Assembly (NCBI GenBank): GCA_016169945.1
Contig: JADLSH010000393.1
Coordinates: 10,701,501 to 10,765,500 of the forward strand
Reading direction: 5' to 3'
DNA: 64,000 bases
Origin: Trachythela sp. YZ-2020
Taxonomy: Eukaryota; Cnidaria; Anthozoa; Malacalcyonacea; Clavulariidae
Below the pieces are notes generated by a model. The model worked only from the letters and a program-made list of their open reading frames with translations, had not been told where the DNA came from and did no database searches. Below, piece by piece: positions 22,001-32,524 of this stretch (the first letter of the stretch is position 1; each line of letters opens with the position of its first letter). The position numbers and the translations under genes were made by a program.

Positions 22001-24254
22001 CGATGGTTGGCGCATGGAGATGATGCGATGGTTGGCGCTTGGAGATGATGCGATGGTTGGCGCATGGAGATGATGCGATGGTTGGCGCATGGAGATGATG
22101 CGATGGTTGGCGCTTGGAGATGATGCGATGGTTGGCGCATGGAGATGATGCGATGGTTGGCGCTTGGAGACGTTGATTCCTATTTCAGCATGTAATAGAA
22201 CACGGCCGCTTTTGTTGTAAACATTACGTACAGTATACCGAAATACGGTATGCACAAATATGGTAATGTTAACATGTGGCAAAATCTACCGTAAACTGAA
22301 GCCATTAAACGGTACCTAATACTACCTATGCGAAAGTGAAATCTGGGTCATTAAATAAGCTAACAATACGAAGTGACATTTAATAGATAAGTTTGCTTGC
22401 AAGAAAGTTTCAAGTTAATTATTACTATTGAAATATTTCAAACTTTTACTTAAATCTTGTTTTGATCCATATCTTGGACTTCTCAAGATGTATATTTTCA
22501 GACTTTATTTCGCCTTACCGTAAATATTTTTAAACATAGGCGGATTTTCTGGGGGTGTGGTGGGAGGTGCGCACCCCCCAAAAATATTTTGCACCCCCCC
22601 AAAACGTTTTCCCACCCCACCTAGAGAAATTTGCACCCCCCCCCAAAAAAAATTTTAAATGCTCATTGGGATAAATGACAGTGTGATTGAAATAAAGATT
22701 TTGAACTAAGTAAGACTAAAAACAAGGATTTTGAACTAAATAAGACCAAAAATCTCAACATTTTCTGGGGCTTCCATTGCCAACTGTGCCCCCAGACCCC
22801 TGCTGCAGCTTGCTCGACGGCACTACGCACCCTGTCGCTCACCCCCCCTAAATTTTTGGCACCCCCCCTAAATTTTCGGCATCCCCCCAGAGCAAAATCT
22901 GAAAATCCGCCTATGTTTTTAAAACTGTCGGCAAGTACTCAATGCCAGCTATTGTTCTTTCAGAAAGTGCTTTTTGATTGTACTTTGTGTACGTTGACGT
23001 TGTAACCTTATAGTGATAAATATCATGACAATAAATACCTCAGTAATAGTGATATACATTATTGTTTTCCAACAGGAACTGTTGATGACAATGTTGAAAA
23101 AGGTATTTACATCTCTTTCTTTACTTTCAAACGCATTCAATCTTAGCTTCTGAAATCATGGATTCTACTCCAGTTGTAGATTCCACTCGTGTGGACAGAG
23201 AAAGTCAACACTTTTTCAAAAGTTGTTACTCAAAGTTTTCTCCAGGCACTCTGATTTACTGATTGGGTGACTTATGGTGGACAGTTGATGTAATCGGTTT
23301 AATTCGTATGATTTTAACATTTGAAAGGACATATATAATTAGGGAGCCACCTTTAGTTCCAGGAACCTATATAAATGCTGTATAATCCGTTTGGTAATTG
23401 ATCATTTATCAGCCACACATTAATAGATTGAAGCAGTCACGTGAAAATTTTTATCTTGAGAAGTGTTCCTTATATTTATTATTAATAAATGCATTATTAT
23501 TTTTTAGTGGTGTACATATTGTTTTATCATGTGTTTTTTGTGCTGTTTGTTTGGTCATATTGGAAAACAATTCTCACTTCTCCAGGGCGAATTCCACTGC
23601 AGGTAATTTGAATGAATTTCAGACAATGATAGATTAATATTGAATTATTTTCGGTTCGTTTTTGCAACCTATATAACATGCACATGTGTGTCAAACTTGA
23701 AGACTTTGCTTGTATGTTTGCACTGAGACAGTAAAATACTGCAGGAATTCTACATATTGTACAATTCATCTTGTTATAAATTCAAATTCGGAGAAAGAAA
23801 ATTTGCAAAGGCTTGTAGCCTTGTATTTTGACATTCGTTATATTTCTATTTTTATTCAATGTCAATTATATCATCTTTCTTCCAAAACTTTCACCTTTGT
23901 TCATTATATTAAACTCAAAGTTTATTTATGTGTTTTAATTCTTATTCAAGGGTTATACAGAGGTATAAATTTATTATTTTAGCAACGTTTCGGGCAGTTT
24001 TACTGCGTACTGCTTATGCTTTTACAACAATAGATCGCGTATATAGTAGATCGCGTGCAATTATACGCGATCTGTTGTTGTAAAAGCACGAGAACATTTG
24101 CGAAAATAATAAATTTATACCTTTGTATAATCCTTGAATATAAATTTAACACATAAAGAAATTTTGAGTTTAATATCAATTTATATATTTTCTTGTTAGT
24201 TCCACTTATCACCAACAGATCAACAAAATTTAGATGAAGCAGTAAGTAGCCAAC

Positions 24255-24321
<67 letters not shown>

Positions 24322-27300
24322 TATTATACATCGTTACATACTCCCAAAAGGGCTTTTCAGTATCTAATGGGCTTTTCAGTAATGCTAAAAGCAATTACAA
24401 TATAACACAAAAACTGTTGTTACCTTAATTCTCAATCTCTATTTTTATTAAGTCGGTAACGTCTTTTGACATCACACATTCACATCAACTAATTAACATT
24501 CTATATTTTGTAAATACTTTGTGTGGTATATACTAGTGCATGTGTGGTGTACCGTGATGCTTATTGTCTTCAATCAATACACCAGTTACTGTATAATTGG
24601 CTTAATAAAGTACGTCGTGTTGTTGTTTTTTTAGGAAAATCCGCATTCCGTTCTTGAAACCATAGCAAGAAAGTTGCCGGTCAAAACACTAACTCATTCA
24701 AATAGTAAGTTATGTTATCACTGTTATTGAAATACAGTGCATTTCTTTCCCAAAGCCAGATTTATGTTGATTCCTGTTCGAACCCCATTTTCCTTAACGG
24801 CAGTTTGCAATGCAAATTAAGGCGCTGTTCATATAATTACTATCTTGCATGCCTTGTAGTAATTTTTATAGTAGGAATTGCTTTGTGTCTTCGTAACCGG
24901 GATGAAAATTTCCTCATTGAAGCACTCGCTAACCCAATGTCGCTAATCGGGTGGGATGAAAGTTCAAAGAGATGCCGCCGCGCGAACTTTGTTACGAACT
25001 GTCAAAACAACAGAATCGTCCCGGCAAGTGGGATGAAATTTTCTCATGGAAACACAATTCAAATTCATCCTGCTTACCGGGCTGGCTCGCTAACAAGTTC
25101 ATTTACTGAATTTGACTCTTTGAACAACCACTGATGTTGTTACAACAACGGATATGCATCCGAAGCTTGACAGCCTCTCACCACATGTCCACGTCTTCAA
25201 AGACTAGAAAAGTATGGAATGTTTGTAATATTGCGGCCAAAAATCATTATTAACGTTCTTTTTAGCTGTTCGTTATTGTGAGATATGTCACACTGTGAAA
25301 CCCGACAGAAGTCATCACTGTTCAATGTGCAAGACGTAAGTCACTTTCCTTTGGAAAAACGTAACTGAGCTGCATCATATTATCCGAATCACCCAACAAT
25401 TCTAATTTTGAACTACTTTCCTGTAGCCAGTTCTACGATTCCCGTTATGATATGTATAGTGATTAGGCCAAGAAATTAAATTATTTAATGTTACTAGAAG
25501 AGAGTGATTTGAGAAGACCTGCAGAATTTGCAAAATTGAGTCATTGATTATTGGCTATTTAACAAAATAGTCATTGTGATTGCTTAACAACGGAAAGCAA
25601 ACGAATCGATAAAATTATGTTCATCAATATATATTCCCTATAAAGGAAAGATATTTACTTATCTACGTACTATATAGACAGCATGTCAGAGTATTAGCTG
25701 TGGACAAAAACTGTTTCTTCGTTAATCTCCTAAAAGGCTAAATGTTCTGTTATAGTTGTCGCCTGAAGATGGATCATCATTGTCCATGGGTTAATAATTG
25801 TGTTGGTTTCCGAAATTATAAATTCTTCTTGCTATTTCTCTTCCATGCAATACTTTATACATTTTTTATTGCGATGACCTGTCTGCAATATTTTATAAAA
25901 ATTTGGACGGTAAGTAATTTGTTTTATACTTTGTTTACCATTAACTTCTCAATATTAACTCTGGGCCTATATTCATGCATCTAAATATGCAGTTATGATG
26001 GGCTTATACATGCGATGGCTGCAGAAGTTATGTATGAATAGGTTTTGAATTTTGTATCGTGTTCTGAACTTCGTAAATAAATAACATGTTGAATTGAAAA
26101 TCATTCAACTCTTTAAACAAAAGATACGTTTAGACTATAAGACGTTGATCTTTTTTGGGAGGTGATCTTATATAGAGGTTAAGGTGTCTATTTTGGTTTT
26201 GCTAGCCAAGGATAACTTTGTTGTCCGTGTATGGATAACCATTTGGAGTGTAAAATATTATGAAAGAAGATACTATTTTCGTCCATGGCAAGTCTATATT
26301 GACAATTCCATATTGACAATTCCATATTGCCTGTTGATGATGATTATTCTTATACAGTAAGGCTACCACGTCGCAAGCCCTATCTGGATACACCAAATAT
26401 TATTTTGTAATGTAACATATTTAGAGAAATAATATTTAGGTCGTATATATAGTGACCCATTCAAAGACATATATGACACATATATACAGTATACCGTGCA
26501 TGTGGATTCCTTAGTATATTATTCCCTGTACGTATTTAAATCTAATTAATTGAATATTTGTTTTGCAGCATATAGGCAAAGGAGAAGCTGGACGTCTTCA
26601 TATCCTGTTCTTGTTTTTCATTTCAATAATGTTTAGTATCAGTTTATGGACCTTGCTTGGCTATCATATCTATCTTGTCACCGTGAATAGGACTACGTTA
26701 GGTCAGTGAGTTTAACTTTATAAATTTTTATACTTTTCAACTTATTACAGTAATGAGTAAACGCTGTTAGTATAGGTTTAAAGTGGCAAGTTGAAATACC
26801 GTGAAACAGTATATCACATGACTGGTAAAAATCCGATAAGAATCTTTCTAGAAGAACACTGTGACAAGTAAATTATTTTGGCTTTAGACCGAGTAAAATA
26901 GCAAACTAGGGCGCATTATGGCGCATTGCACCTAAATGGGTTGACAATTAAGGTGGCTCCCTAAGGTATATTCACTATTGTATTCAAGAGGCTCCTGTTT
27001 CTTCATCTTGCATGATACAAGGACGAAATTCAAAGCAAACATCGAGAATGCTCTCCTGAAGATTTTAGTGTACTACCTTTGTGTTGAAAGTCCGTTACCA
27101 TGGCAACAGCGTACTTAGAATAAAGCTTACTTTTTGTCTTCTTCCTGTCATTTTAAGAATATCCTTCGGTAAAATGTTTTAAAACTTTGCATAGGAAATA
27201 ATATTGGTTTAATGGTTCTATTTCCTCATTTTTAAAAATTTCTATCGATAATTCAAAAAAAGTTATTCATTTGTAATTCAAAAAAAGTTAAAAATGAATA

Positions 27301-30110
27301 TTCAGAAATTTTCCTTCGATAAAATTTTAAGAAAAATTGACAAAGTTTTAGAAAAATTCACCGAAGGAAACGGGAGAAATTTGAGCTACATTTTAAGGTT
27401 TTTTGGAGCTCGACGACATACAATAGCTAGTGGGAAATCTCGTTTCTCGCGTGGGGTCCCGCATGCATTTCGTGGAGAACAATGAAAACACGCGAGTGTT
27501 CAAAGCATGTTTTATTGTTTTTAAAAAATTATATAGTATTTGATCTACTGTGTCTGTTTATGGCCAACTAAGATCGAAGACCGTTTCACGCATAGAGGAA
27601 GAGTTTTCTTCATTATTTGAATTATCTTTATTGTCAGAATTACTGGTCAATGGAGCTGGAGATACTGCAAATGGAAGTCAATATGTCTGTCGTGTAATAA
27701 GTTTTAATTGAATATTGTATGTTTGGTGTGTATTGTTTGTGTAAATCATGATGTAATATAAGATGTAACTATACGTGTATATTTGGCAAAGCTTAATAAA
27801 TAAATAAATAAATACGTGCAGAAACTTTATATCCCACTGTTCGCGATACGACCCTCGCATACGGCGGCAAAAACGGCCAACAATGCCGCTTGCAAAAGCA
27901 AATTTACACCATTGTTTTCTCCGATGTCACGACCAAATATCGTTGTGGATTTTAGAATTATTTTTATGCTTCTTTTTTATGCTTCGTATTTGTTTGAGAA
28001 AAGGTTTTTCGGAAAAGAAACGCTATATTTGTTTATATTTTGAAGTCCCGCGAGTTACACGCGATATCTAAAGTTCCCGCCACATATAGGAAGAACGTAA
28101 CCCCCGGTCATAAAATCCTAGGGAGCCACCTTAAGAGACATTGTCAGATACTCTATTGACAAATAGAATCATCTTGCGTTAGACTGAGTAAAAAGACAAA
28201 GTGGGTGCATCAGGGCACATCGCTAATGGGCAGATAGTCTGGAGTAAAATCGTGAAATAGCAAAGTAGGACGCATTTGGCGCATTGTATTCTCAAACTAA
28301 AACAATGTATAAGATTGTATATAAGAAGGTGCTATTTATTTTCCTGTGCTTATTGAAACATTTACTTCAAAAATATATAACTTCCTATGTTGCTGTAAAT
28401 GGTATTTATATATTTCAGAATCAATGCGGGCTCCTGTATTTCGTGTTGGAGGAGCAGATAAACATGGTTTTAATCTTGGTGCTCGTAATAATATACGACA
28501 GGTGTTTGGCAAAAGACGTTGGTTGTGGTGTTTACCTATTTATACCAGGTACTGTAGCGTGTTATAGCGTGTGGGGTATTTAAGTATGGTCATGTATTTT
28601 TCATTTCAGTGCGTTTTAATAGAAATTTCTACCATGTAGCATGCTCGTATCCAATAACGTAAATCCTCTATTTTTCCCCTGGGATTTATTTATTTCGAGC
28701 ACATTTGAGGGGGGTGGCGCTTATTAGAAATGGGGTGCTTAAATTAATATGCCGAAACACAGCTGGACATCCTCGTGCAGAGCCGCGGAAAAGAGAGAAC
28801 CAAGGGCGCAACCAGTGAACTCAATTTGGTTACCTGAAATATAACTGAAAGTAAAAGAGAAGCTAAAAAACAACGGTGCCTACGCCACGATGTGATATTT
28901 TTACAACGGCTAAAAATAAAAAAAATAAGTTCTGAAAAAAACAAAAAAAACTTGAATATCTGTTAACCTGCACGATAGCTCCCATATTTTTATGGTTTTT
29001 TATAAACTTTTTAAACTTTTTTTTTTATAAACAGCTATTCTTAAAAAAACAACAAAAAAACAAAGATGTTTGACAAAAAAGAAAAAAAAACACTTTTGAC
29101 TTACTCTCTATACTTCAACTTAGACATTTAATATATCTTTCTCCTTTAGTCTTCCTTCTTTTAAAAGGAGAAAAAAGGTTAATTTGTTGAAAAAAACTAA
29201 CTGTTTTTTTTTTCAATAATAATATAAAAAAAAATCGAAAACTCAACTAAAATACGGACCGCGCAGTAAATGGGAGTGGAAATGAACTAGGGAATGAACC
29301 GCGTGGTGATACGTGGGACTGGAAACGGCGTACGGACGACCCCGATTGACTTTGACTTTGAGGGACTGAAACTGACGTAGCGACTGAAGACTGACGTACG
29401 GATTTAGTTTTTCTTTGAATGATTGAATGATTGGCGCAACTTACCCCAGGTAGTGCTGGAAAATAGGGAGCTTTAGCAATGACTACGAGATTCGTCATTT
29501 TCGCGCCAAACGCCGTGTTGTTTGTATACGCCATCTCGCAAAAGTCGTAGTCGTCGGGCTTTTGACTACGAGATTTTTTATAAATCTCGTACTCAAAAGC
29601 ACGACTACGACTTTTATGAGATGGCGTATGCAAACAACACGCGAAAATGACGACTCTCACTGTTAAAGCTCCCTAATGTCCGGTTGTCCCGAGCTCCGCG
29701 AAATATCTCGGCGATGCCCCAGTGTTTTACCCATAGGAAAACGATATACATGCCAGGTCATAGTCACTAAGAGGTAGTCCATTTCGCTTTTGTTGAGGCC
29801 TGGATTGATCCTACAAGTATATAGGATTTGAGCATAACGTTTAACGATGTATTAGGTAGGTTCACATGTAAAGGTTTAAAATTTTCATTTTGGAATGTGA
29901 TTTAGTGTGGGTGATGGTGTAGTATATCCACTGCGTGAAGATACGTCTCCTGAAAGATTGGATTTACTCAATGAACGAGGTAAATGGATGGACGATAGTG
30001 ATGATGATGAGGCAAGAGATAATGCTTATACATATGTTGAAACTATTGATGAAACTGAACATGCAGAGAGAGCTATCGTACGAACTCCAGATGTAGTAAC
30101 TTTTAATTAA
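16075..30110 (+). CDS. ZDHHC2/15/20: DHHC palmitoyltransferase, ZDHHC2/15/20 group, complete, ten exons
   Basis: It transfers palmitate from acyl-CoA to cysteines of client proteins at secretory or plasma membranes. Coding exons: 16075-16195, 23076-23102, 23508-23602, 24200-24241, 24635-24704, 25266-25335, 25756-25909, 26569-26701, 28419-28548, 29906-30110. All junctions are GT/AG, phases agree, and the sum is 1,047 bases, 348 residues plus stop, close to ZDHHC2 and ZDHHC15. Four membrane segments are visible: about 17-38 (ending WSYYAYVV), 51-69 (FVLFVWSYW), about 168-190 and about 203-230. The cysteine-rich domain spans 120-170, [18 protein letters not shown] then [15 protein letters not shown], with the DHHC box at 148-151 and catalytic Cys151. 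The TTxE motif is TTLE at 235-238, and the PaCCT-like NNIRQVFG follows. The ATG is the first after an in-frame TAA. Intron 1 (6.9 kb) is full of repeats. Assignment among ZDHHC2, 15 and 20 is not resolved. Confidence 0.97.
16930..17496. mobile_element. PIF/Harbinger-type MITE, 567 bp, TTA duplication
   Basis: The inverted ends match over about 40 bases (GGGACCGGTCATAAAGTATG...), flanked by TTA at 16927-16929 and 17497-17499. A 3-bp TTA duplication with GG-initial termini is the PIF/Harbinger pattern. The interior has several gtacccccc and C-run phrases and no coding frame. It lies in ZDHHC intron 1. Confidence 0.88.
17500..19147. other. ZDHHC intron 1 stretch with unassigned minus-strand frames
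   Basis: The minus frames 18122-18313 and 18544-18921 have plausible composition, but I recognise no domain, and the C-terminal end of the second is made from a small foldback. A short inverted repeat occupies 18492-18579 (AAGGCCTGTTTAAACGAGT against ACTCGTTTGAACCGGCCTT). The phrase gggggagcattttccccc at about 18039 is a typical MITE interior. No gene is supported. Confidence 0.45.
18492..18579. repeat. 88-bp foldback (TTTAAACGAGT ends)
   Basis: The outer 19 bases are near-perfect inverted copies. The inside repeats the words ttggtccaac / gttggac, also self-complementary. Size and structure fit a tiny MITE; a target duplication is not clear. Confidence 0.65.
19148..20810. repeat. 21-bp minisatellite, about 79 copies, in ZDHHC intron 1
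   Basis: The unit GCTCCAGTAAGATTATATACT repeats head to tail with essentially no length change. Variation is confined to a few positions, giving four main unit types (core ttata, ttgta, tcata, ttatg). Because 21 is divisible by three and the unit lacks stops in several frames, long frames read YTAPVRL and YCSSKII on the + strand and ILLEQYI on the minus strand. They have no independent support as genes. The right end joins a LINE reverse transcriptase fragment without a gap. Confidence 0.98.
20811..21740 (+). pseudogene. CR1/L2-like LINE reverse transcriptase remnant
   Basis: The translation in successive frames gives reverse transcriptase landmarks: [16 protein letters not shown] (20826 onward), [18 protein letters not shown], then [29 protein letters not shown], the catalytic KYVDDTT (about 21369-21389), and a terminal [17 protein letters not shown] block. 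Stops and frameshifts near 21047, 21190 and 21430 make it dead. The upstream part (endonuclease, early palm) is replaced by the 21-bp array and the downstream end by the 25-bp array. Confidence 0.9.
21731..22171. repeat. 25-bp minisatellite, about 18 copies
   Basis: The unit ATGGAGATGATGCGATGGTTGGCGC is highly uniform, with only gcat/gctt and ggtg variants. With a 25-base period every frame reads the same 25-residue periodic peptide on the minus strand, so the long frames at 21556-22282 are not genes. Confidence 0.97.
22535..22915. mobile_element. hAT-like MITE, 381 bp, 8-bp duplication TTTTTAAA
   Basis: The ends CATAGGCGGATTTTC and GAAAATCCGCCTATG are exact inverted copies, flanked by TTTTTAAA at 22527-22534 and 22916-22923. 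The interior carries repeated caccccccc phrases. It lies in ZDHHC intron 1, just ahead of exon 2. The CATAGG terminus differs slightly from the usual CAG hAT end, so superfamily is probable only. Confidence 0.9.
23903..24178. repeat. 276-bp inverted repeat ending just before ZDHHC exon 4
   Basis: The left arm (from ttatattaaactcaaag) and the right arm (to ttgagtttaatatcaa) pair imperfectly along their length, with the best core gcttttacaacaatagatcg against its complement. The right end stops about 21 bases before the exon 4 acceptor at 24199. It is probably an old MITE. Confidence 0.75.
24256..24328. repeat. (ATT)n microsatellite
   Basis: About 23 consecutive TTA/ATT triplets with one interruption, directly after ZDHHC exon 4 in intron 4. 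Confidence 0.95.
26948..28134. mobile_element. TTAA-flanked non-autonomous DNA element (about 1.18 kb) in ZDHHC intron 8
   Basis: The ends TTAAGGTGGCTCCCTAAGG and CCTAGGGAGCCACCTTAA are inverted copies, with TTAA at both edges (26948-26951 and 28131-28134), the target of piggyBac and Kolobok elements. The interior holds internal inverted phrases (ccttcggtaaaat / attttccttcgataaaa) but no transposase frame. A lone end of the same family (TTAGGGAGCCACCTTTAG) is at about 23339-23356. Confidence 0.8.
29464..29675. mobile_element. Full-length hairpin MITE (212 bp) in ZDHHC intron 9
   Basis: The whole element folds back on itself: TAGGGAGCTTTA...TAAAGCTCCCTA at the ends, and long pairing of gactacgagatt and agatggcgtatgc phrases inside. 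Edges are TA on both sides, consistent with a Tc1/mariner-type TA target, though the TA could equally be part of the terminus. Confidence 0.75.
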
Positions 30111-30137
30111 TTTTTAATCGAGGAATAATGTATGAAT

Positions 30138-30143
30138 AATAAA
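30138..30143 (+). promoter_or_regulatory. Polyadenylation signal of ZDHHC
   Basis: A canonical AATAAA lies 28 bases after the stop codon TAA (30108-30110), giving a very short 3' UTR if used. Confidence 0.7.
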
Positions 30144-30181
30144 CCTGTCGCAAAATTCGTATGTCTGATACTGGTCTAGAA

Positions 30182-30605
30182 TTAAGCCTGGTTTTCATTT
30201 GGTCGTAACAGTCGCGACAATGTCAAGGTATCCGATGTGATAGTGTCGATATATCTCTGCAATCAGTAAAGATCAGTGACGGACACACGAAATATTGGAG
30301 GGGGGCGAATTTAGATTGCCGCTATATTACCACCTTTTTGTTGCTGCAAATCCCATTTCTTTAAATTTTCCCCCTAAAATTTCATGCAAAATTTATAGCC
30401 TACCGATGCTTTCATGGTTTTAAAATTATTACAGTAGTTAATCAGCAATTATTATATAAGCCCCCCCCCCCAGTGTCCGCCACTGGTAACGACTTATTTG
30501 CATACAGCACACAAATGACAAGATAGATCAGATAAATCCAAACTATTTCACATCGTCGAAGATGACTCTGTCACGACAGTTGCGCCTAAATGGAATAGGT
30601 TTAAG
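30182..30605. mobile_element. MITE copy 1 of TTAAGCCTGG family, carrying a nested hAT MITE
   Basis: The outer ends TTAAGCCTGGTTTTCATTTGG and the complement of CCTAAATGGAATAGGTTTAA are inverted. Removing the nested element at 30274-30485 leaves about 210 bp homologous along its whole length to the copy at 33625-33839 (shared atatatctctgcaatcag and atacagcacaca). The exact target duplication is not resolved. Confidence 0.8.
30274..30485. mobile_element. hAT-type MITE (212 bp), second copy of the 14128 family
   Basis: It begins CAGTGACGGACAC and ends GTGTCCGCCACTG. The flanks GTAAAGAT (30266-30273) and GTAACGAC (30486-30493) are an 8-bp duplication with two differences. The interior shares tttgctgcaa / tttatagccta phrases with the MITE at 14128-14396. 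The matching uninterrupted site reads GTGAAGAC in the related element at 33625-33839. Confidence 0.92.
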
Positions 30606-30701
30606 TTACCAAAGTAATGAATGTAAATAAATTATATCATACGATCTTAATAATTAACCAACTAACTTTTTACTAACTGCAGTTATAACTAACACTTTTA
30701 G

Positions 30702-30824
30702 GTATTTTGCCGGTTTTGCGACAGGTTGTATTGTACCAAGTGCTGTGCGCTAGGACCAACAGTCGATGTTGATATTCAATCTATAGAATCTGTAAATGAT
30801 GATGTACAATCATTAAAATATTAG
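30702..30824 (+). CDS. Possible terminal exon with a cysteine cluster, downstream of ZDHHC
   Basis: After a good acceptor (aacacttttag) a phase-0 frame of 40 codons runs to TAG: VFCRFCDRLYCTKCCALGPT and then an acidic tail ending SLKY. The CxxC...CxxCC spacing looks like a zinc-binding knuckle. ZDHHC splices into its last exon in a different phase, so a simple alternative ZDHHC end would read another, shorter frame (17 codons). No upstream partner exon was found. It could be a real exon of an unannotated gene or chance. Confidence 0.25.
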   Translation, partial: VFCRFCDRLYCTKCCALGPTVDVDIQSIESVNDDVQSLKY

Positions 30825-31046
30825 GTAGATTGTTAAATAGTTTTCATACGGTCGTCTGCCGAAAGGTATCGAAATGAGTAATAGCTAGTCTGCAAACTCT
30901 GCATGCAATGCTTACTACATGAAGTGACCCATTGAAGCGACCAAAATGCGCATGCTTAGAAAATGCCCCGTACCCCAAAACTCATGGCCATAGCGCAAAC
31001 GGGCTCCCGAGAATACCCAGAATTGGAGGACGCATCTGGTAATACA

Positions 31047-31338
31047 ACACGAATCGCGAAATTCGGCGCGCATCCAAACGACGCGTTCTGAGTCGGGCAA
31101 AAATCACAGTTAAAGAAAAACATGTAGCTGTGACTGGATGATTTAAAATATGCGTATTAAAGTATTCAAATGTTCAGTCATGCATTCGTGTTTTTATTGT
31201 TGTGATATGTAATCACGAATGCATGACTGAACATTTGAATACTTTAATACGCATATTTTAAATCATCCAGTCACAGCTACATGTTTTTCTTTAACTGTGA
31301 TTTTTGCCCGATTTTTGGCCGAATTTCGCGATTCGTGT
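31047..31338. repeat. Long hairpin: perfect 97-bp arms, 23-base loop
   Basis: Bases 31094-31190 and 31214-31310 are exact reverse complements over 97 positions, with a 23-base loop. A further 21-bp pair (31047-31067 with 31318-31338) lies outside, separated by 26 unpaired bases on the left and 7 on the right. It lies between the convergent ZDHHC and EGF genes. Confidence 0.95.
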
Positions 31339-32490
31339 ATAGTGTAGGGAGGCAATATAAACGCCAGTGACAATGACTTTTCACAAAATAGTCCTAGAAC
31401 ACAGCTACAGCAAATCAAAGAGCATATCAGCAGAGAATCTATATTCCGTAGAATGAACACGTATGCCAAGCGAAATAAATGCATAGCAGGTTGTCATGTA
31501 GTGATTCCTCAAGTGCTCCCGTCAGCAGCTTTACTGCGCGCCTCATTCGGCGGCGTAGCAAGCAAAGCGCCTGGGTACGAGGCTCTGGTGATTAATGGTC
31601 ATCTGTGGGGGGACTCTTGTGTACTTTGTCAAGATCCCATCATGCTTTGGGCCCGTACAACATTACTACTCGTTGACATTGGACTTTCATATTTCTATAT
31701 TTGTGTAGAACTTTACGATACAGAGTAATTAAGACACATTTTCATTAAACTAATCAATATATCCTAATTAAATTGATAAATCAATATTATTGTTCTTAAA
31801 TATTTTCATAACATAGTAATTACATGTGCTTGATCAAGGTGCGATCATTCCTATGCCTTTTTATAAAAACAAATGTTTTTCAATCATTCAATAATCTTTA
31901 AACCTAATTCTAGACTGCTTTATTCTAGAAATTGTGTCAATCAAAAAGCTCTAAAGCTTGCTACGGACAGCACTGTGTTGTCAACTCCAAGCAGAATTAC
32001 ATTTTACTTTGCGCAGGCAAACTTATAGAACTCTCCGATAGACAAAACATTTAACGATATTTCTAATAAAATCATTAGAATGCAGGCGATTACAATTTTG
32101 TAAAATTTCGCCTGAAAGTGCAAAAGTGTATTGGAGATGATATATCAAAGGTATATACTTGTATTTTTCTATTAGCATATATATATGTTTATCATTCACA
32201 TAATTATATTCTCAATTGTCATTCATAATTCTCACCCACACAGAACTGGGTGAAATAATACGTCAGCTGCAAATAACTGGTGCAAACAGTTTATTGAGCA
32301 TGCGCACTTTCGGCAATCACTGCTTTACTGCAATATCGGTTTAGCTTTCTTTTATTTTATATTTATAAGTAAACATGGCCCGTTTTGCAGAGCTGTCGAA
32401 AGACGATTTGACAATTTTCCCGACCAAAAAGACAACACACAACAGGCGAGAGGCGTTGCACTAAAAGTTGCATTTTTTGCAGTAAATGAT

Positions 32491-32524
<34 letters not shown>

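Noticed and set aside
5732..22171. CRISPR-like arrays
   Set aside because: The tandem repeats have no unique spacers, the genome is eukaryotic and no cas genes are present.
21556..22282. Minus-strand frames of 88-200 aa over the 25-bp repeat
   Set aside because: All frames give the same periodic peptide because the period is 25; an artefact of the array.
24712..25134. 140-aa plus-strand frame between ZDHHC exons 5 and 6
   Set aside because: It lies wholly in an intron flanked by verified exons, and its second half resembles repeat sequence.
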